Source: Micromonospora sonchi
GTDB taxonomy: Bacteria > Actinomycetota > Actinomycetes > Mycobacteriales > Micromonosporaceae
Assembly: GCF_014646235.1 (NCBI RefSeq)
Contig: NZ_BMNB01000012.1
Coordinates: 124,001-188,000 of the forward strand
Reading direction: 5' to 3'
Length of the DNA: 64,000 nt
Below are positions 42,944 through 51,212 of the stretch, piece by piece. Each line of letters opens with the position of its first letter. Positions within the stretch are counted from its first letter, which is position 1. The notes beneath the pieces were generated by a model, which was not told the origin of the DNA, did no database searches, and saw nothing but the letters and a program-made list of their open reading frames with translations. Made by a program: the position numbers and the translations under genes.

Positions 42944-44071
42944 TCAGCCCTCGGTCGCGCCGACCTCCCAGCTCGGCACCACTGCGGTCGCCCCGCTCGG
43001 CGAACCCGTGTACTCCATCAGGACCAGCGCGATGTCGTCGTCGAGCCGGCCGTGCACCCACTCGACCAGGGCGGTCTCCAGTGAGGCCAGGCCGTCGGCG
43101 ACCGTGCCGTGCCCGAGCAGCCGCCAGGCCCGGTCGGCGGTGGGGAAGAATTCGCCGTCCCGGCGCGCCTCGCCCAGCCCATCGGTGAACAGCAGCAGCC
43201 GGTCGCCCGGTTCCAGCCGCTCCACCCTGGGCCGGACCACCGGCATGAAGCCCAACGGCGGTGCCGGTGCCGGCGGCTCCATCGGGATCACCTCGCCACC
43301 ACGCAGCAGCAACGGCGCCGGATGTCCGCAGTTGACGATGGTGAGGGTGCCGCCCCGCTCCTCGACCAGCGCCGCGGTGACGAAGTCCTCGTCGCCCACG
43401 CTGCGGGCCACCGCCCGGTCCAGGTCCGCCACCACGGCTCGCAGGTCGGCCCGCTCGTACGCCACGTGCCGGTACGAGCCCAGCACGATGCTGGCCAGCC
43501 GGACCGCCCCCAGTCCCTTGCCGCACACGTCGCCGATGATCATGCGGACTCCGTACGGGGTGTCGATCACCTCGTACAGGTCACCGCCGATCTCCGCCTT
43601 GGCCGTCGAGGAGATGTAGCGCCCGGCCACGGAGAGGCTGCCCACCCGGGGACCGAGCGGGCGCAGCACCGCCTGCTGCGCGACCGCCGCGAGCTTCGAC
43701 AGCTCGGCGATCTGCTCGGCCTGCCGCTCGCGTACTGCCGCCACCGCCGCCGCGATGCCGGTGCCCAGGACGATGCCGGCCAAGGCCACCGCGGCGGAGA
43801 CCGAGACCGGCCGCTCGGCCAGCGCGAAGGCCGCCCCGAGGAAGGACGCGACGGCCCCGACCCCCAGCACGATCTGCCAGGACGCCAGCGCCCCGGCCAG
43901 GAACGGGGCCGCCACCATCAACGCGATGTAGTTCGCCGACCGGCCGTCCGCCCACTCCAGCGCCGCGACCATCGCGAGCAGGACGAGGGCCGCGCCGAGG
44001 CCGGCGCGGGATCCGGGACTCAGCGGGCCACGGCCCGGCTGGAGGATTTGCGTGCGTACATGCGACAGCAT
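42944..44071 (-). CDS. Membrane-anchored SpoIIE/RsbU-type PP2C phosphatase
   Basis: 375 residues. Four or five transmembrane helices in the first 110 residues (ALVLLAMVAAL, IALMVAAPFLAGALA, VGAVASFLGAAFAL, AVALAGIVLGTGIAAAVAAV), a short coiled linker, then a SpoIIE phosphatase domain (about 150-365): GRYISSTAKAEIGGDLYEVIDTPYGVRMIIGDVCGKGL, DEDFVTAALVEE, TIVNCGHPAPLLLRGG, GDRLLLFTDGLGEAR and DDDIALVLMEY. The Asp residues for two metals are present. Probably acts on an anti-anti-sigma factor (STAS), by family. Met at 44071 (MLSHVRTQILQPGR) is taken as start. Confidence 0.9.
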   Translation of the reverse strand: MLSHVRTQILQPGRGPLSPGSRAGLGAALVLLAMVAALEWADGRSANYIALMVAAPFLAGALASWQIVLGVGAVASFLGAAFALAERPVSVSAAVALAGIVLGTGIAAAVAAVRERQAEQIAELSKLAAVAQQAVLRPLGPRVGSLSVAGRYISSTAKAEIGGDLYEVIDTPYGVRMIIGDVCGKGLGAVRLASIVLGSYRHVAYERADLRAVVADLDRAVARSVGDEDFVTAALVEERGGTLTIVNCGHPAPLLLRGGEVIPMEPPAPAPPLGFMPVVRPRVERLEPGDRLLLFTDGLGEARRDGEFFPTADRAWRLLGHGTVADGLASLETALVEWVHGRLDDDIALVLMEYTGSPSGATAVVPSWEVGATEG

Positions 44072-44171
44072 GCCCGATGGTCGGGACGGAAAGAATGACC
44101 CTGACCCGTCGGACGAGCGGGTTCTGGCCGCGAGGGCCGCGGCCAGAACCCGAACGCCGCTCGGCATCGGC

Positions 44172-44822
44172 TCAGCCGAGCACTTCGTACCGAACGGTGA
44201 TGTGGCCGAGGTCGAGCGAGGCGATCTGAGCGAACGCGGCCCGGGACAGGTCCAGGCAGCGTCCCTCGATGAACGGGCCCCGGTCGTTGATCCGCACCGT
44301 GACCGACTTGCCGTTGGCCGGGTTGGTCACCTTCACCCTGGTGTTGAAGGGCAGCGTCTTGTGGGCGGCCGTCAACTCCTCCGGGTTGAACGTCTCGCCG
44401 TTGGCGGTCATCTGCCCCTGCCAGTAGAAGGAGGCGCCGCACGAGCCGGTCTCGACCACCGGGCGAGCCGTCGTCTTCTTCGCGCTGGGCGTCGGCTTCG
44501 GACTGGGCGTACGCGGCTTGCTGCGCGACGGTGCCGTCGCGGTCCGCGACGGCACCGGACCCGCCGTCGCGCTGGCGCTCGGCGAGCCGGTCGCGCTCGG
44601 CGACGCGCTGGCACTCGGCGACGCGCTGCCGCTCGGGGTCGCCGGGTCGTACGGGTCGACGCTGGGTCCAAGGTCTACTGCGGGCGGCCGGGCAGGCTCC
44701 GCGCCGGCGGTCAGGTGCACGGCGCCGACGGTGCCCCCGACGGCAAGGGCGACGGCCACCGCGGCACTGGCCGCGAGACCAGTCGGCGTCAGCCTGCGGG
44801 TACGGGAGTGCCTACCTGCCAC
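44172..44822 (-). CDS. Secreted RlpA-like double-psi beta-barrel protein
   Basis: 216 residues from GTG. A membrane segment (about 12-36, [23 protein letters not shown]) acts as signal peptide or anchor; a Ser/Pro/Ala-rich linker with [13 protein letters not shown] repeats follows (45-115). The C-terminal 100 residues are a DPBB domain: [57 protein letters not shown] with the catalytic-type Asp in NDRGPF. RlpA proteins cleave peptidoglycan glycan strands lacking stem peptides in Pseudomonas; activity here is inferred. Located outside the membrane, likely in cell-wall growth. Confidence 0.88.
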   Translation of the reverse strand: MAGRHSRTRRLTPTGLAASAAVAVALAVGGTVGAVHLTAGAEPARPPAVDLGPSVDPYDPATPSGSASPSASASPSATGSPSASATAGPVPSRTATAPSRSKPRTPSPKPTPSAKKTTARPVVETGSCGASFYWQGQMTANGETFNPEELTAAHKTLPFNTRVKVTNPANGKSVTVRINDRGPFIEGRCLDLSRAAFAQIASLDLGHITVRYEVLG

Positions 44823-45001
44823 CGGCCCGTCCTTTCATCAACGGATCAAATCGGGTCGGACCATAACGAGAGAAGCACTTCGGAAGTCAACGTGATCATG
44901 GCGATATGACCGTAATTGCGGTGATACGTGAAGCCGATCATCCGATCCGAGGTGGGCCGGCCGGTCCGGCACCTGGCGCGACCTGGCGCACGATAGGTGC
45001 C

Positions 45002-45550
45002 ATGGCCGCTGAGCTGAGAGAGCGCCTCGTCGAACTGTTCCGCTGGGTCGATCCCGATCCCGGCGCAAGTCACCTGGTCAGTGACATCTCCGGCTGGTGG
45101 CGGGATCCGGTGACGCTCGCCGCGCTGGGCCCGGCGCTGGTCGCCCCGTTCCGCTCGGCCCGGCCCACCGTCGTCGTCGCCCCCGCGGTCACCGGCTTCC
45201 TGCTCGGCCCACTGGCCGCCACGGCGCTCGGCGTGGGTTTCGTCCCGGCACACAAGCCAGGCGACGGACGGCTGCCCACCGGCCCCCTGACCTGGGCGCA
45301 GAGCCCGCCCGACTTCCGTGGCCGGCGAGTCGACCTGGCCGTGCGGGACCGGCACCTCGGCCCCGGCGACCGGGTGCTGGTGGTCGATGACTGGGTGGCG
45401 ACCGCCGCCCAGGTGCGCGCCCTCTACGACATCTGCGCGGCCCGGGGCGCCGAGCCGGTCGGCACCTCCACCATCGTCGGCGACTGCCCACCCGCGCTCG
45501 CCGCCGACCTACACATCCACGCCCTACTGACCGCCACCGAGCTTGGCTGA
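45002..45550 (+). CDS. Phosphoribosyltransferase-family protein (APRT-like)
   Basis: 182 residues. MAAELRERLVELFRWVDPDPGASHLVSDISGWWRDP resembles the adenine-phosphoribosyltransferase start; PTVVVAPAVTGFLLGPLAATALGVGFVPAHKPG is the core, and the PRPP-binding loop is RVLVVDDWVATAAQVRAL (Asp-Asp then TA). Chosen start ATG 45002; an upstream Met at 44906 has no similarity. The base substrate cannot be told. The stop at 45550 is immediately followed by a GGGCCC repeat, whose first base is 45551. Confidence 0.82.
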   Translation: MAAELRERLVELFRWVDPDPGASHLVSDISGWWRDPVTLAALGPALVAPFRSARPTVVVAPAVTGFLLGPLAATALGVGFVPAHKPGDGRLPTGPLTWAQSPPDFRGRRVDLAVRDRHLGPGDRVLVVDDWVATAAQVRALYDICAARGAEPVGTSTIVGDCPPALAADLHIHALLTATELG

Positions 45551-45602
45551 AAGGAAGGGCCCCCTTTTAACGCCTCGTGTAGAGGAAGGGCCCCCTCTTA
45601 AC
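45551..45602. repeat. GGGCCC dispersed double repeat, copy 3 (inverted)
   Basis: AAGGAAGGGCCCCCTTTTAA then CGCCTCGTGTAG then AGGAAGGGCCCCCTCTTAAC; reverse complement of the 1866 and 36306 copies. It starts at the first base after the upstream stop codon and lies between convergent genes (stops 45550 and 45627). Confidence 0.8.
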
Positions 45603-45626
45603 AAACCACCACCGAGCGCCGCCGGC

Positions 45627-46142
45627 TCAGCGGACGAAGTCCTCGACCGCCGTACAGACCCGACCGAGCGCCTCGGCGGAGCGGGCCAGCGGGCCGGGAA
45701 CCATCAGCGCGTGGTCGGCCTCCGGGATCTCCAGCACGTACCGGGTGAGCCGCCGGGCGACCGCACCGTCCCAGGACGGATCGGCGGTCCCACCGACCAG
45801 CACGAACGGGGCGGTGGCCCGGCGCAGCGCCTCGACCACCTCGTTGCGGTGCAACAGCGGGGTGAGCCAGACGGCGGCCAGGCCACGGTCGGCCGCGAGT
45901 GGTGCCGCCAGGCTGCCGAGCGACTTGCCGACCAGCAGTTGGGTGCCCTCGCCCAGAGTCGCGGCGACCTGGTCATACACCCACGGGCCACCGGTGTCCA
46001 AGCTGAAGTCCTCCGGCACCTGCCAGGAAATCCCGTGCAGCCGGAAACCGGCCCGGCGCAGCGCCTCACCGAGATAGAGGAAGAGTGGGTACCGGGTGTC
46101 GTAACCGCCTCCCGGGATGAGCACCGCACGTCGGTCCGCCAT
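45627..46142 (-). CDS. Alpha/beta-hydrolase-fold protein
   Basis: 171 residues beginning MADRRAVLIPGGGYDTRYPLFLYLGEALRRAGF. The nucleophile elbow is GKSLGSLAAPLA (Ser near residue 80), and EADHAL with the catalytic His near 150. Aspartate partner likely in GGTADPSWDG. ATG at 46142 has AAGGAG six bases upstream; the earlier in-frame ATG at 46166 lacks one. Substrate unknown; small serine hydrolases of this kind are often esterases. Followed 73 bp upstream by a divergently unrelated LLM gene on the same strand. Confidence 0.8.
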   Translation of the reverse strand: MADRRAVLIPGGGYDTRYPLFLYLGEALRRAGFRLHGISWQVPEDFSLDTGGPWVYDQVAATLGEGTQLLVGKSLGSLAAPLAADRGLAAVWLTPLLHRNEVVEALRRATAPFVLVGGTADPSWDGAVARRLTRYVLEIPEADHALMVPGPLARSAEALGRVCTAVEDFVR

Positions 46143-46215
46143 GTACGTCTCCTTTTCGTTGGCCATCGACCGTACTCCTGCCGGCCACATCGGCAACGCC
46201 ACCGGCCGCAGCAGC

Positions 46216-47094
46216 TCAGCCGCGTAGGCCGGGGAGCAGACGGGTGGCGACATCCACCAGCACCGCCTCGTCGCCGGCGTACCAGCTGCTCTCCCGAGGC
46301 CAGTGCGTGATCACATCGGTGAAGCCCAGCTCCGCCGCGCGCCCGACCTGGTCGGCGAAGAACTGAGCGCTGCTGAGCGAGAAGACGGGTGCGGAGTCCA
46401 ACGAGAGGTAGCGGTCCAGACTGGCCGGATCACGCCCCTCGGCGGTCAGCGTCGAGTCGAGCCGACCCACCAGTTCGGCGACCCCGGCCCACCAGCCGTC
46501 CAGGTCGTCCGCACCGGGACCGGTGGTCACCCACCCCTGCCCGAACCGCGCGACCAGCCGCATCGATCGCGGGCCGTTGGCGGCCACCACGAACGGCACC
46601 CGGGGAGTCTGAACGCACCCCGGGTTGTTGCGGGCATCCACAGCCGCGAACCAGTCGCCTCGCCACGTCGTCCCGTCCTTGCACAGGATCGCGTCGAGCA
46701 GTTCGGTGAACTCGCCGAACCGGTCCACCCGCTGCCGCGGGGGAAGCGTCTCCCCACCGAGCACGGCAGAGTCGAAGCCGATGCCGCCCGCCCCGAGCCC
46801 GAGCAGCAGCCGCCCGCCGGAGACGTCGTCGAGCGCGGTCACCTGCCGGGCGAAGGCGACCGGATGCCGGAAGTTCGGCGACGCGACGAGCGTGCCGAGC
46901 CGGATCCGGGCGGTCACGGTCGCGGCGGCGGTCAGGGTGGTCACGGAATCGAACCACGGACCATCCACCAGGTCGCGCCAGCCCAGATGGTCGTACGTCC
47001 AAGCGTGGTCGAAGCCCCACTCGTCGGCCTGCCGCCAGCGGCGCTGGGCCACGGACCATCGCTGGTCCGGCAGGATCACGATGCCAATCCGCAT
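46216..47094 (-). CDS. LLM-class F420-dependent (luciferase-like) oxidoreductase
   Basis: 292-residue TIM-barrel flavin/F420 oxidoreductase. Start MRIGIVILPDQRWSVAQRRWRQADEWGFDHAWTYDHLGW, then RIRLGTLVASPNFRHPVAFARQVTALDDVSGGRLLLGLGAGG, the family cofactor motif, VPFVVAANGPRSMRLVARFGQGWVTTGP and C-terminal DVITHWPRESS. In actinobacteria many such proteins use cofactor F420; the substrate is not readable from sequence. Met at 47094 is the only reasonable start. Divergent from the MFS gene at 47241. Confidence 0.92.
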   Translation of the reverse strand: MRIGIVILPDQRWSVAQRRWRQADEWGFDHAWTYDHLGWRDLVDGPWFDSVTTLTAAATVTARIRLGTLVASPNFRHPVAFARQVTALDDVSGGRLLLGLGAGGIGFDSAVLGGETLPPRQRVDRFGEFTELLDAILCKDGTTWRGDWFAAVDARNNPGCVQTPRVPFVVAANGPRSMRLVARFGQGWVTTGPGADDLDGWWAGVAELVGRLDSTLTAEGRDPASLDRYLSLDSAPVFSLSSAQFFADQVGRAAELGFTDVITHWPRESSWYAGDEAVLVDVATRLLPGLRG

Positions 47095-47240
47095 GATCGC
47101 CAGCGTACGGCGGTGAGCGCGCCAGGTCAGCCCGCGTGAGCAGCGGCACCAGTGCGGCCCGCCGTGGGCGCCCGCATCGGCCCGGCGTCCTGGCTCGTTG
47201 ACGATGCGGTTGCCGGGAGTACGCAGACAAAGGGGCGGCG

Positions 47241-48449
47241 GTGCGGAACAACCCTGGTACTACGCCAGGGTCGACGGCGTTCCGCTTCGTCCTCCTCATG
47301 GGGGTCGTCGACCTCTTCGGAGACACCACGTACTCCGGTGGGGCGAGCATGAACGGCGTGTTCCTCGCGTCGGTCGGCGCGGGTGCCGTCGTGATCAGCA
47401 TGGTGGGTGGGCTCAGCGAGTTCCTGAACTACCTCACCCGCGGGGTGTCCGGCTATTTCGCCGACCGGATTCGCAGGCGCTGGGCACTGGTCTTCGTCGG
47501 CTACGGCGTCAACCTGCTCGCCGTGCCGGCACTCGCGCTCGCCGGTCACTGGCCGCTCGCCGCCGGCCTGATCCTCCTGCAGGGCGTCGGGCGTGGCGTC
47601 CGCAAGCCACTCGTCCAGGCCATGTTGTCGTACACCACGAAGCGGTACGGCAAGGGGTGGGTCTACGGGGTGAACACGGCGCTGGATCACACGGGACGGA
47701 CGCTCGGCCCGCTGCTCGTCGCCGGAGTGCTCCTCTTCACGGAAATCTTCCAGGCGGCGTACGCGCTGCTCATCATCCCGGCTGTGCTGGCGTTGGTCAC
47801 ATTGACGGTCGTACGGATCCGGTTCCCTGCGCCCGCTTCGTTCGAACAGCAGCAGCCTTCTGCGCCTGACCCGTCCGGACAGCAGCGGGAATTCCGCCGG
47901 TCGTACTGGCTCTACCTGGCGGCCGGTGCGTGTTTCGCGGCGGGCCTGATGAACTTCGAGTTGATCTCGTTCCATCTGTTCCGGAACGGTGTGGCACACA
48001 ATTCCGTGCCGCTATATCTCGCGCTGGCCACAGGCGTGGGCGCGCTCGCCAGTCTCGGTCTCGGCAAGCTGTACGACCGGGTGGGTTTTCCCACGGTCAT
48101 CGTGGGGGTGCTCGCCACGGCCACGTTCTCGCCGTTCGTGTTTCTCCTGCCGGTTCATCTCGCGCTGGTCGGGATGGCGCTCTGGGGCATCGGGCAGGCG
48201 ACCCAGGACAGCCTGCTCGCCGCCCTCGTCGCAAGTGTCCTGCCGCAGGGGCGGCGCAATCTGGCGTTCGGCCTCTACTACGCCGGATACGGCGTAGGCT
48301 GGCTGGTCGGCGCGGTGGCGGCGGGTCTGCTCTACGAACAGTCCCGGGTCGCGCTCGTGTTGTTCGCGGCCGGCGCACAACTGGCCTCCGTGCCGATCTT
48401 CCTGGCTGCCCGGCTCGGTCGGCGGGCCGCGGAGGAATCTACGCCGTAG
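47241..48449 (+). CDS. MFS transporter
   Basis: 402 residues with 12 predicted helices in two halves separated by a cytoplasmic loop at about 196-220 (FPAPASFEQQQPSAPDPSGQQREFRRSY). Loop 2-3 motif GVSGYFADRIRRRWALVF is the usual GxLaDrxGrRkxl region. Helices carry GDTTYSGGASMNGVFLASVG and GRGVRKPLVQAMLSYTTKRYGKGWVYGVNTALDHTGRTLGPL. Substrate unknown; no antibiotic-specific motif is evident. GTG at 47241 follows AGGGGCGG. The 3' end overlaps the convergent cutA stop by 11 bases. Confidence 0.9.
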   Translation: MRNNPGTTPGSTAFRFVLLMGVVDLFGDTTYSGGASMNGVFLASVGAGAVVISMVGGLSEFLNYLTRGVSGYFADRIRRRWALVFVGYGVNLLAVPALALAGHWPLAAGLILLQGVGRGVRKPLVQAMLSYTTKRYGKGWVYGVNTALDHTGRTLGPLLVAGVLLFTEIFQAAYALLIIPAVLALVTLTVVRIRFPAPASFEQQQPSAPDPSGQQREFRRSYWLYLAAGACFAAGLMNFELISFHLFRNGVAHNSVPLYLALATGVGALASLGLGKLYDRVGFPTVIVGVLATATFSPFVFLLPVHLALVGMALWGIGQATQDSLLAALVASVLPQGRRNLAFGLYYAGYGVGWLVGAVAAGLLYEQSRVALVLFAAGAQLASVPIFLAARLGRRAAEESTP

Positions 48450-48759
48450 TCTCGCCCAGGACCCATCGCAGGTAGGCGGGGTTGCCGCGCACCACGGGCA
48501 GGGCGATGACGCAGGGAACATCGTACGGGTGTTCCTCGTTGGCGCGTGCCGTGATGCGCTCGACCAGACTTGCCCGCGTGTGCAGTGCCACCCGGGCCTC
48601 CGGCTCGTCGTGGACACTGTCCTGCCATCGGTAGATGGAGCGGATCGGGGCGAGGTGGTGCCCGCAGGCGGCCAGGCGGTCGTCGACCAGGCGGCGGGTG
48701 AAGGCGGCAAGCCAGTCCGCGTCCGGGCCGGTGATGATCACCTCGACTACGTCGGTCAC
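48439..48759 (-). CDS. cutA: Divalent-cation tolerance protein CutA
   Basis: 106 residues, ferredoxin-like trimeric protein. VVEVIITGPDADWLAAFTRRLVDDRLAACGHHLAPIRSIYRW shows the conserved LAAC and the IxSIYxW motif; VALHTRASLVERITARANEEHPYDVPCVIALPV is the family C-terminal signature EEHPYDVPxI. Role in copper tolerance or signalling in actinobacteria is unclear. GTG at 48759 is taken as start. Stop codon lies within the 3' end of the MFS gene on the opposite strand. Confidence 0.92.
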   Translation of the reverse strand: MTDVVEVIITGPDADWLAAFTRRLVDDRLAACGHHLAPIRSIYRWQDSVHDEPEARVALHTRASLVERITARANEEHPYDVPCVIALPVVRGNPAYLRWVLGETTA

Positions 48760-48779
48760 TTCCCAAGTACATCATCCCG

Positions 48780-49367
48780 CTACGTCACCTGGCTGGCGGC
48801 CTGACGAGGCAGGACGGTCAGGACCCGAACGACGTGATCCCGGAACTCCGCCATGTAGTTGGTCAGGAAAGCCTTTGTGGACTCGTCGGCGACCTCACCG
48901 TTGCCTGGGAAGATCTCCGGCGTGTACTGCATGTACGCCTCGGGGGCGGTCATCTGCCGAGCGTTGCAGAAACTGAGCACGGCGCGCAGGCTCTGTTGGG
49001 CCACGGCAGTGCCGATCTGCCCGATGGATGCGCCGATCACTCCTGCCGGAATGTGGTCGAAAGAATTCTGACCCCACGGTCGGGAGGCCCAGTCGATGGC
49101 GTTCTTCAACGCGCCCGGGATCGAGCGATTGTATTCCGGAGTGACGAACAACACCGCGTCAACCTGACGAATGGCGTCTTTGAGGGCGACAGCTTCCGGC
49201 GGATAACTCGCGTCGTGGTCCGGGCTGTACAAAGGCAGGTTCCCGATCGGGATCTCGGTGAACTCGAGGTCCTTGGGTGCCAAACGGAGCAACGCTTTCG
49301 CAAGTTCCCGGTTGACAGACTTGGACGAGAGGCTTCCGACGAAATAGCCGACCTTGTACGTATCCAT
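48780..49367 (-). CDS. NADPH-dependent FMN reductase-like flavoprotein
   Basis: 195 residues, flavodoxin fold. GSLSSKSVNRELAKALLRLAP carries the FMN phosphate loop, EIPIGNLPLYSPDHDASYP, and VLFVTPEYNRSIPGALKNAIDWASRPWGQNSF is the PEYNxSxPGxLKNAIDW motif of the NADPH-dependent FMN reductase family (ArsH/YwqN/ChrR-like). Probably a quinone or azo/chromate reductase. ATG at 49367 has GAGGGG. Same strand, 20 bp before cutA, so the two could be co-transcribed. Substrate not known. Confidence 0.92.
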   Translation of the reverse strand: MDTYKVGYFVGSLSSKSVNRELAKALLRLAPKDLEFTEIPIGNLPLYSPDHDASYPPEAVALKDAIRQVDAVLFVTPEYNRSIPGALKNAIDWASRPWGQNSFDHIPAGVIGASIGQIGTAVAQQSLRAVLSFCNARQMTAPEAYMQYTPEIFPGNGEVADESTKAFLTNYMAEFRDHVVRVLTVLPRQAASQVT

Positions 49368-49522
49368 TCGTTCCCCTCCATCAGCGATGGCTCGGCCGGT
49401 CCGAGGTGCTCGTGTTCAAGCCTGGACCAGGAGGCCCGCGCCCGTTGCAAGTTTGCTCGGGAGGCAACCTTCGGGTGCGTCGGTGAGGTAGTAGCGGGTG
49501 ACTCGTCTTCGAAGGAGAGCCC

Positions 49523-50020
49523 GTGGCATCAAGCGATACATTCGCTGAATTTGTGACGGCACGATCACCCGACCTTCAGCGCACCGCGTATCTGCTCACC
49601 CATGACTGGGCGCAGGCCGAGGATTTGCTGCAGACGGCCCTGGTGCGCGCATGGGGCGCGTGGGGACGGATCGACGGGAACCCCGAGCCGTACGTGCGAA
49701 GGATCATGGTGAACGTTTACGCCTCGTGGTGGCGGCGTAGATGGCGCCACGTCGAGCAGCCGATGTCTCAGTTGCCGGATCGGCGTGCGGCCGACCAGGT
49801 CTCGCGGGTGGACAGGCGCGACGAGGTGTGGCAGGCGCTGGGGAGGCTGCCCCGACGCCAGCGAGCAGTGCTGGTGCTGCGCTACTTCGAAGACATGACC
49901 GAGGCGCAGATCGCGGACGCGATGAGCATCTCGGTGGGCACGGTCAAAAGCCAGGCCAAGAAGGCCCTGGAGAAGCTGCGACTGGACGAGTCGCTGACGT
50001 TGGAGGCGTTGCACCGGTGA
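49523..50020 (+). CDS. ECF sigma factor, SigE family
   Basis: 165 residues. Region 2: FVTARSPDLQRTAYLLTHDWAQAEDLLQTALVRAWGAWGRIDGNPEPYVRRIMVNVY; region 4: WQALGRLPRRQRAVLVLRYFEDMTEAQIADAMSISVGTVKSQAKKALEKLR. It matches the actinobacterial SigE-family ECF group often linked to a membrane protein partner. GTG at 49523 follows AAGGAG. The stop overlaps the GTG of the next gene (GTGA), so a coupled anti-sigma or sensor is likely. No own promoter motif recognised. Confidence 0.9.
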   Translation: MASSDTFAEFVTARSPDLQRTAYLLTHDWAQAEDLLQTALVRAWGAWGRIDGNPEPYVRRIMVNVYASWWRRRWRHVEQPMSQLPDRRAADQVSRVDRRDEVWQALGRLPRRQRAVLVLRYFEDMTEAQIADAMSISVGTVKSQAKKALEKLRLDESLTLEALHR

Positions 50021-51114
50021 TCGACCTCAAGGATCTGATGGATGAGCGCTCGGCTCACGGCATGCCGGGGCACGGGCGGTTAGCGGAGGTCCAGCACAAG
50101 ATCCGGCGACGGCAGCGTAGGCGCGCCGTGGTGGGAACAGCGGCCGCCGCGGCAGCGCTGGCACTGGCGGCGGCCTCCACCGTGGTTCTCGGCGCGGGGC
50201 CGACTCAGCCTCCGCCCCTCGCCCCTGGATCGGCGGCCGCGTCGGCCGGACAGCCGACCGTCACTGCATCAGCCACTCCGAAACCTGTGGCGGGCCGCAA
50301 GCTCGGTCCCTTCGCCGAGCACGCCCACGGCTACCGGGTGGTTGCCGTCGGCAAGGCACCGGTTAGCTCAAAGAAGGTGGAGCTCACCTGGACGGTCAAC
50401 TCGACAGACGTCCAGTTCTTCAGCTACTGCCCCGGCCTTCCGGACAAGTACATCTCGCTCGATGCCGAGATTGCGATCCACGGCGATCCCACTGGCTCCA
50501 TGAACTGCATCTCGGAGTTGCATCAGGACCCGACGGCGCAAGAGTCCCGTACGGTATGGGCGAGCGTCGGGGACACGGTGACGGTCACATACACAGTCAC
50601 CGGTGCTCAGGACATGAAGGGCACCGGTCGTCAGCTCGCGACTATCCCGACGCAGGGCACCCTGCACTTCGCCGTGGCCGAGAAGGTGCCGTTCGACGAG
50701 TACCCTCTGCCACCCCGGCCGACCGCACTGAAGCCCCCGACGCCGGACGGCATGGGAACCGAGCCCGGCACCAGGATCGTGCACAGCGATCCCGCAGATG
50801 CCAACAAGGCGGTCAGCATCAGCATGCCCTGGCGGCGGGGATACGACTTCACCGTGATCCCGCAGACGCCCGGCATCTACCAGGTCTCCGTCAACGGCAC
50901 GGCCGTGCTCGCCGGGGAGGTCTACGACTACTCCGGCAACGGCCCGAATGCCAGCTGCCATGTCAAGCGGAACGATCAGGCGTTCTGCGTACCCGAACTC
51001 CAGTCCGTGAAGGACGGCGACCACGTCACGATCACTGTCACCGCACAGCACGCCACCGGCCCCTGGCTGGCTGAACTGCGGTCCGAATGGCAGGACTCAC
51101 GAGCCCGAGGCTGA
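50017..51114 (+). CDS. Membrane protein coupled to ECF sigma factor (putative anti-sigma)
   Basis: 365 residues: cytoplasmic N-terminus (1-35) of VIDLKDLMDERSAHGMPGHGRLAEVQHKIRRRQRRR, one transmembrane helix (37-60), a Pro/Ala linker, then a large extracellular beta-rich domain with CPGLPDKYISLDAEIAIHG, MNCISEL, KAVSISMPWRRGYDF and YDYSGNGPNASCHVKRNDQAFCVPEL. The short N-terminal region could hold the sigma-binding helices, but no zinc-binding HxxxCxxC motif is present, so it is not a ZAS-type anti-sigma. GTG at 50017 shares TGA with the sigma stop. Role inferred from coupling only. Confidence 0.8.
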   Translation: MIDLKDLMDERSAHGMPGHGRLAEVQHKIRRRQRRRAVVGTAAAAAALALAAASTVVLGAGPTQPPPLAPGSAAASAGQPTVTASATPKPVAGRKLGPFAEHAHGYRVVAVGKAPVSSKKVELTWTVNSTDVQFFSYCPGLPDKYISLDAEIAIHGDPTGSMNCISELHQDPTAQESRTVWASVGDTVTVTYTVTGAQDMKGTGRQLATIPTQGTLHFAVAEKVPFDEYPLPPRPTALKPPTPDGMGTEPGTRIVHSDPADANKAVSISMPWRRGYDFTVIPQTPGIYQVSVNGTAVLAGEVYDYSGNGPNASCHVKRNDQAFCVPELQSVKDGDHVTITVTAQHATGPWLAELRSEWQDSRARG

Positions 51115-51147
51115 CCTGCTCCCACGATCTGTGGGCAGGCCGACCAA

Positions 51148-51195
51148 ACACCCCGTCCGACCACTATTTCGGGGAATAGTGGTCGGACGGGGTGT
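51148..51195. terminator. 21-bp perfect hairpin
   Basis: Arms 51148-51168 and 51175-51195 (ACACCCCGTCCGACCACTAT plus T) pair without mismatch around TCGGGG. A shorter hairpin CCCAC-GATCT-GTGGG lies at 51121-51135. Terminates the sigma operon and ends within 20 bp of the LtrA gene. Confidence 0.85.
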
Positions 51196-51212
51196 AGGGG
51201 GTGGTTCAGAGT

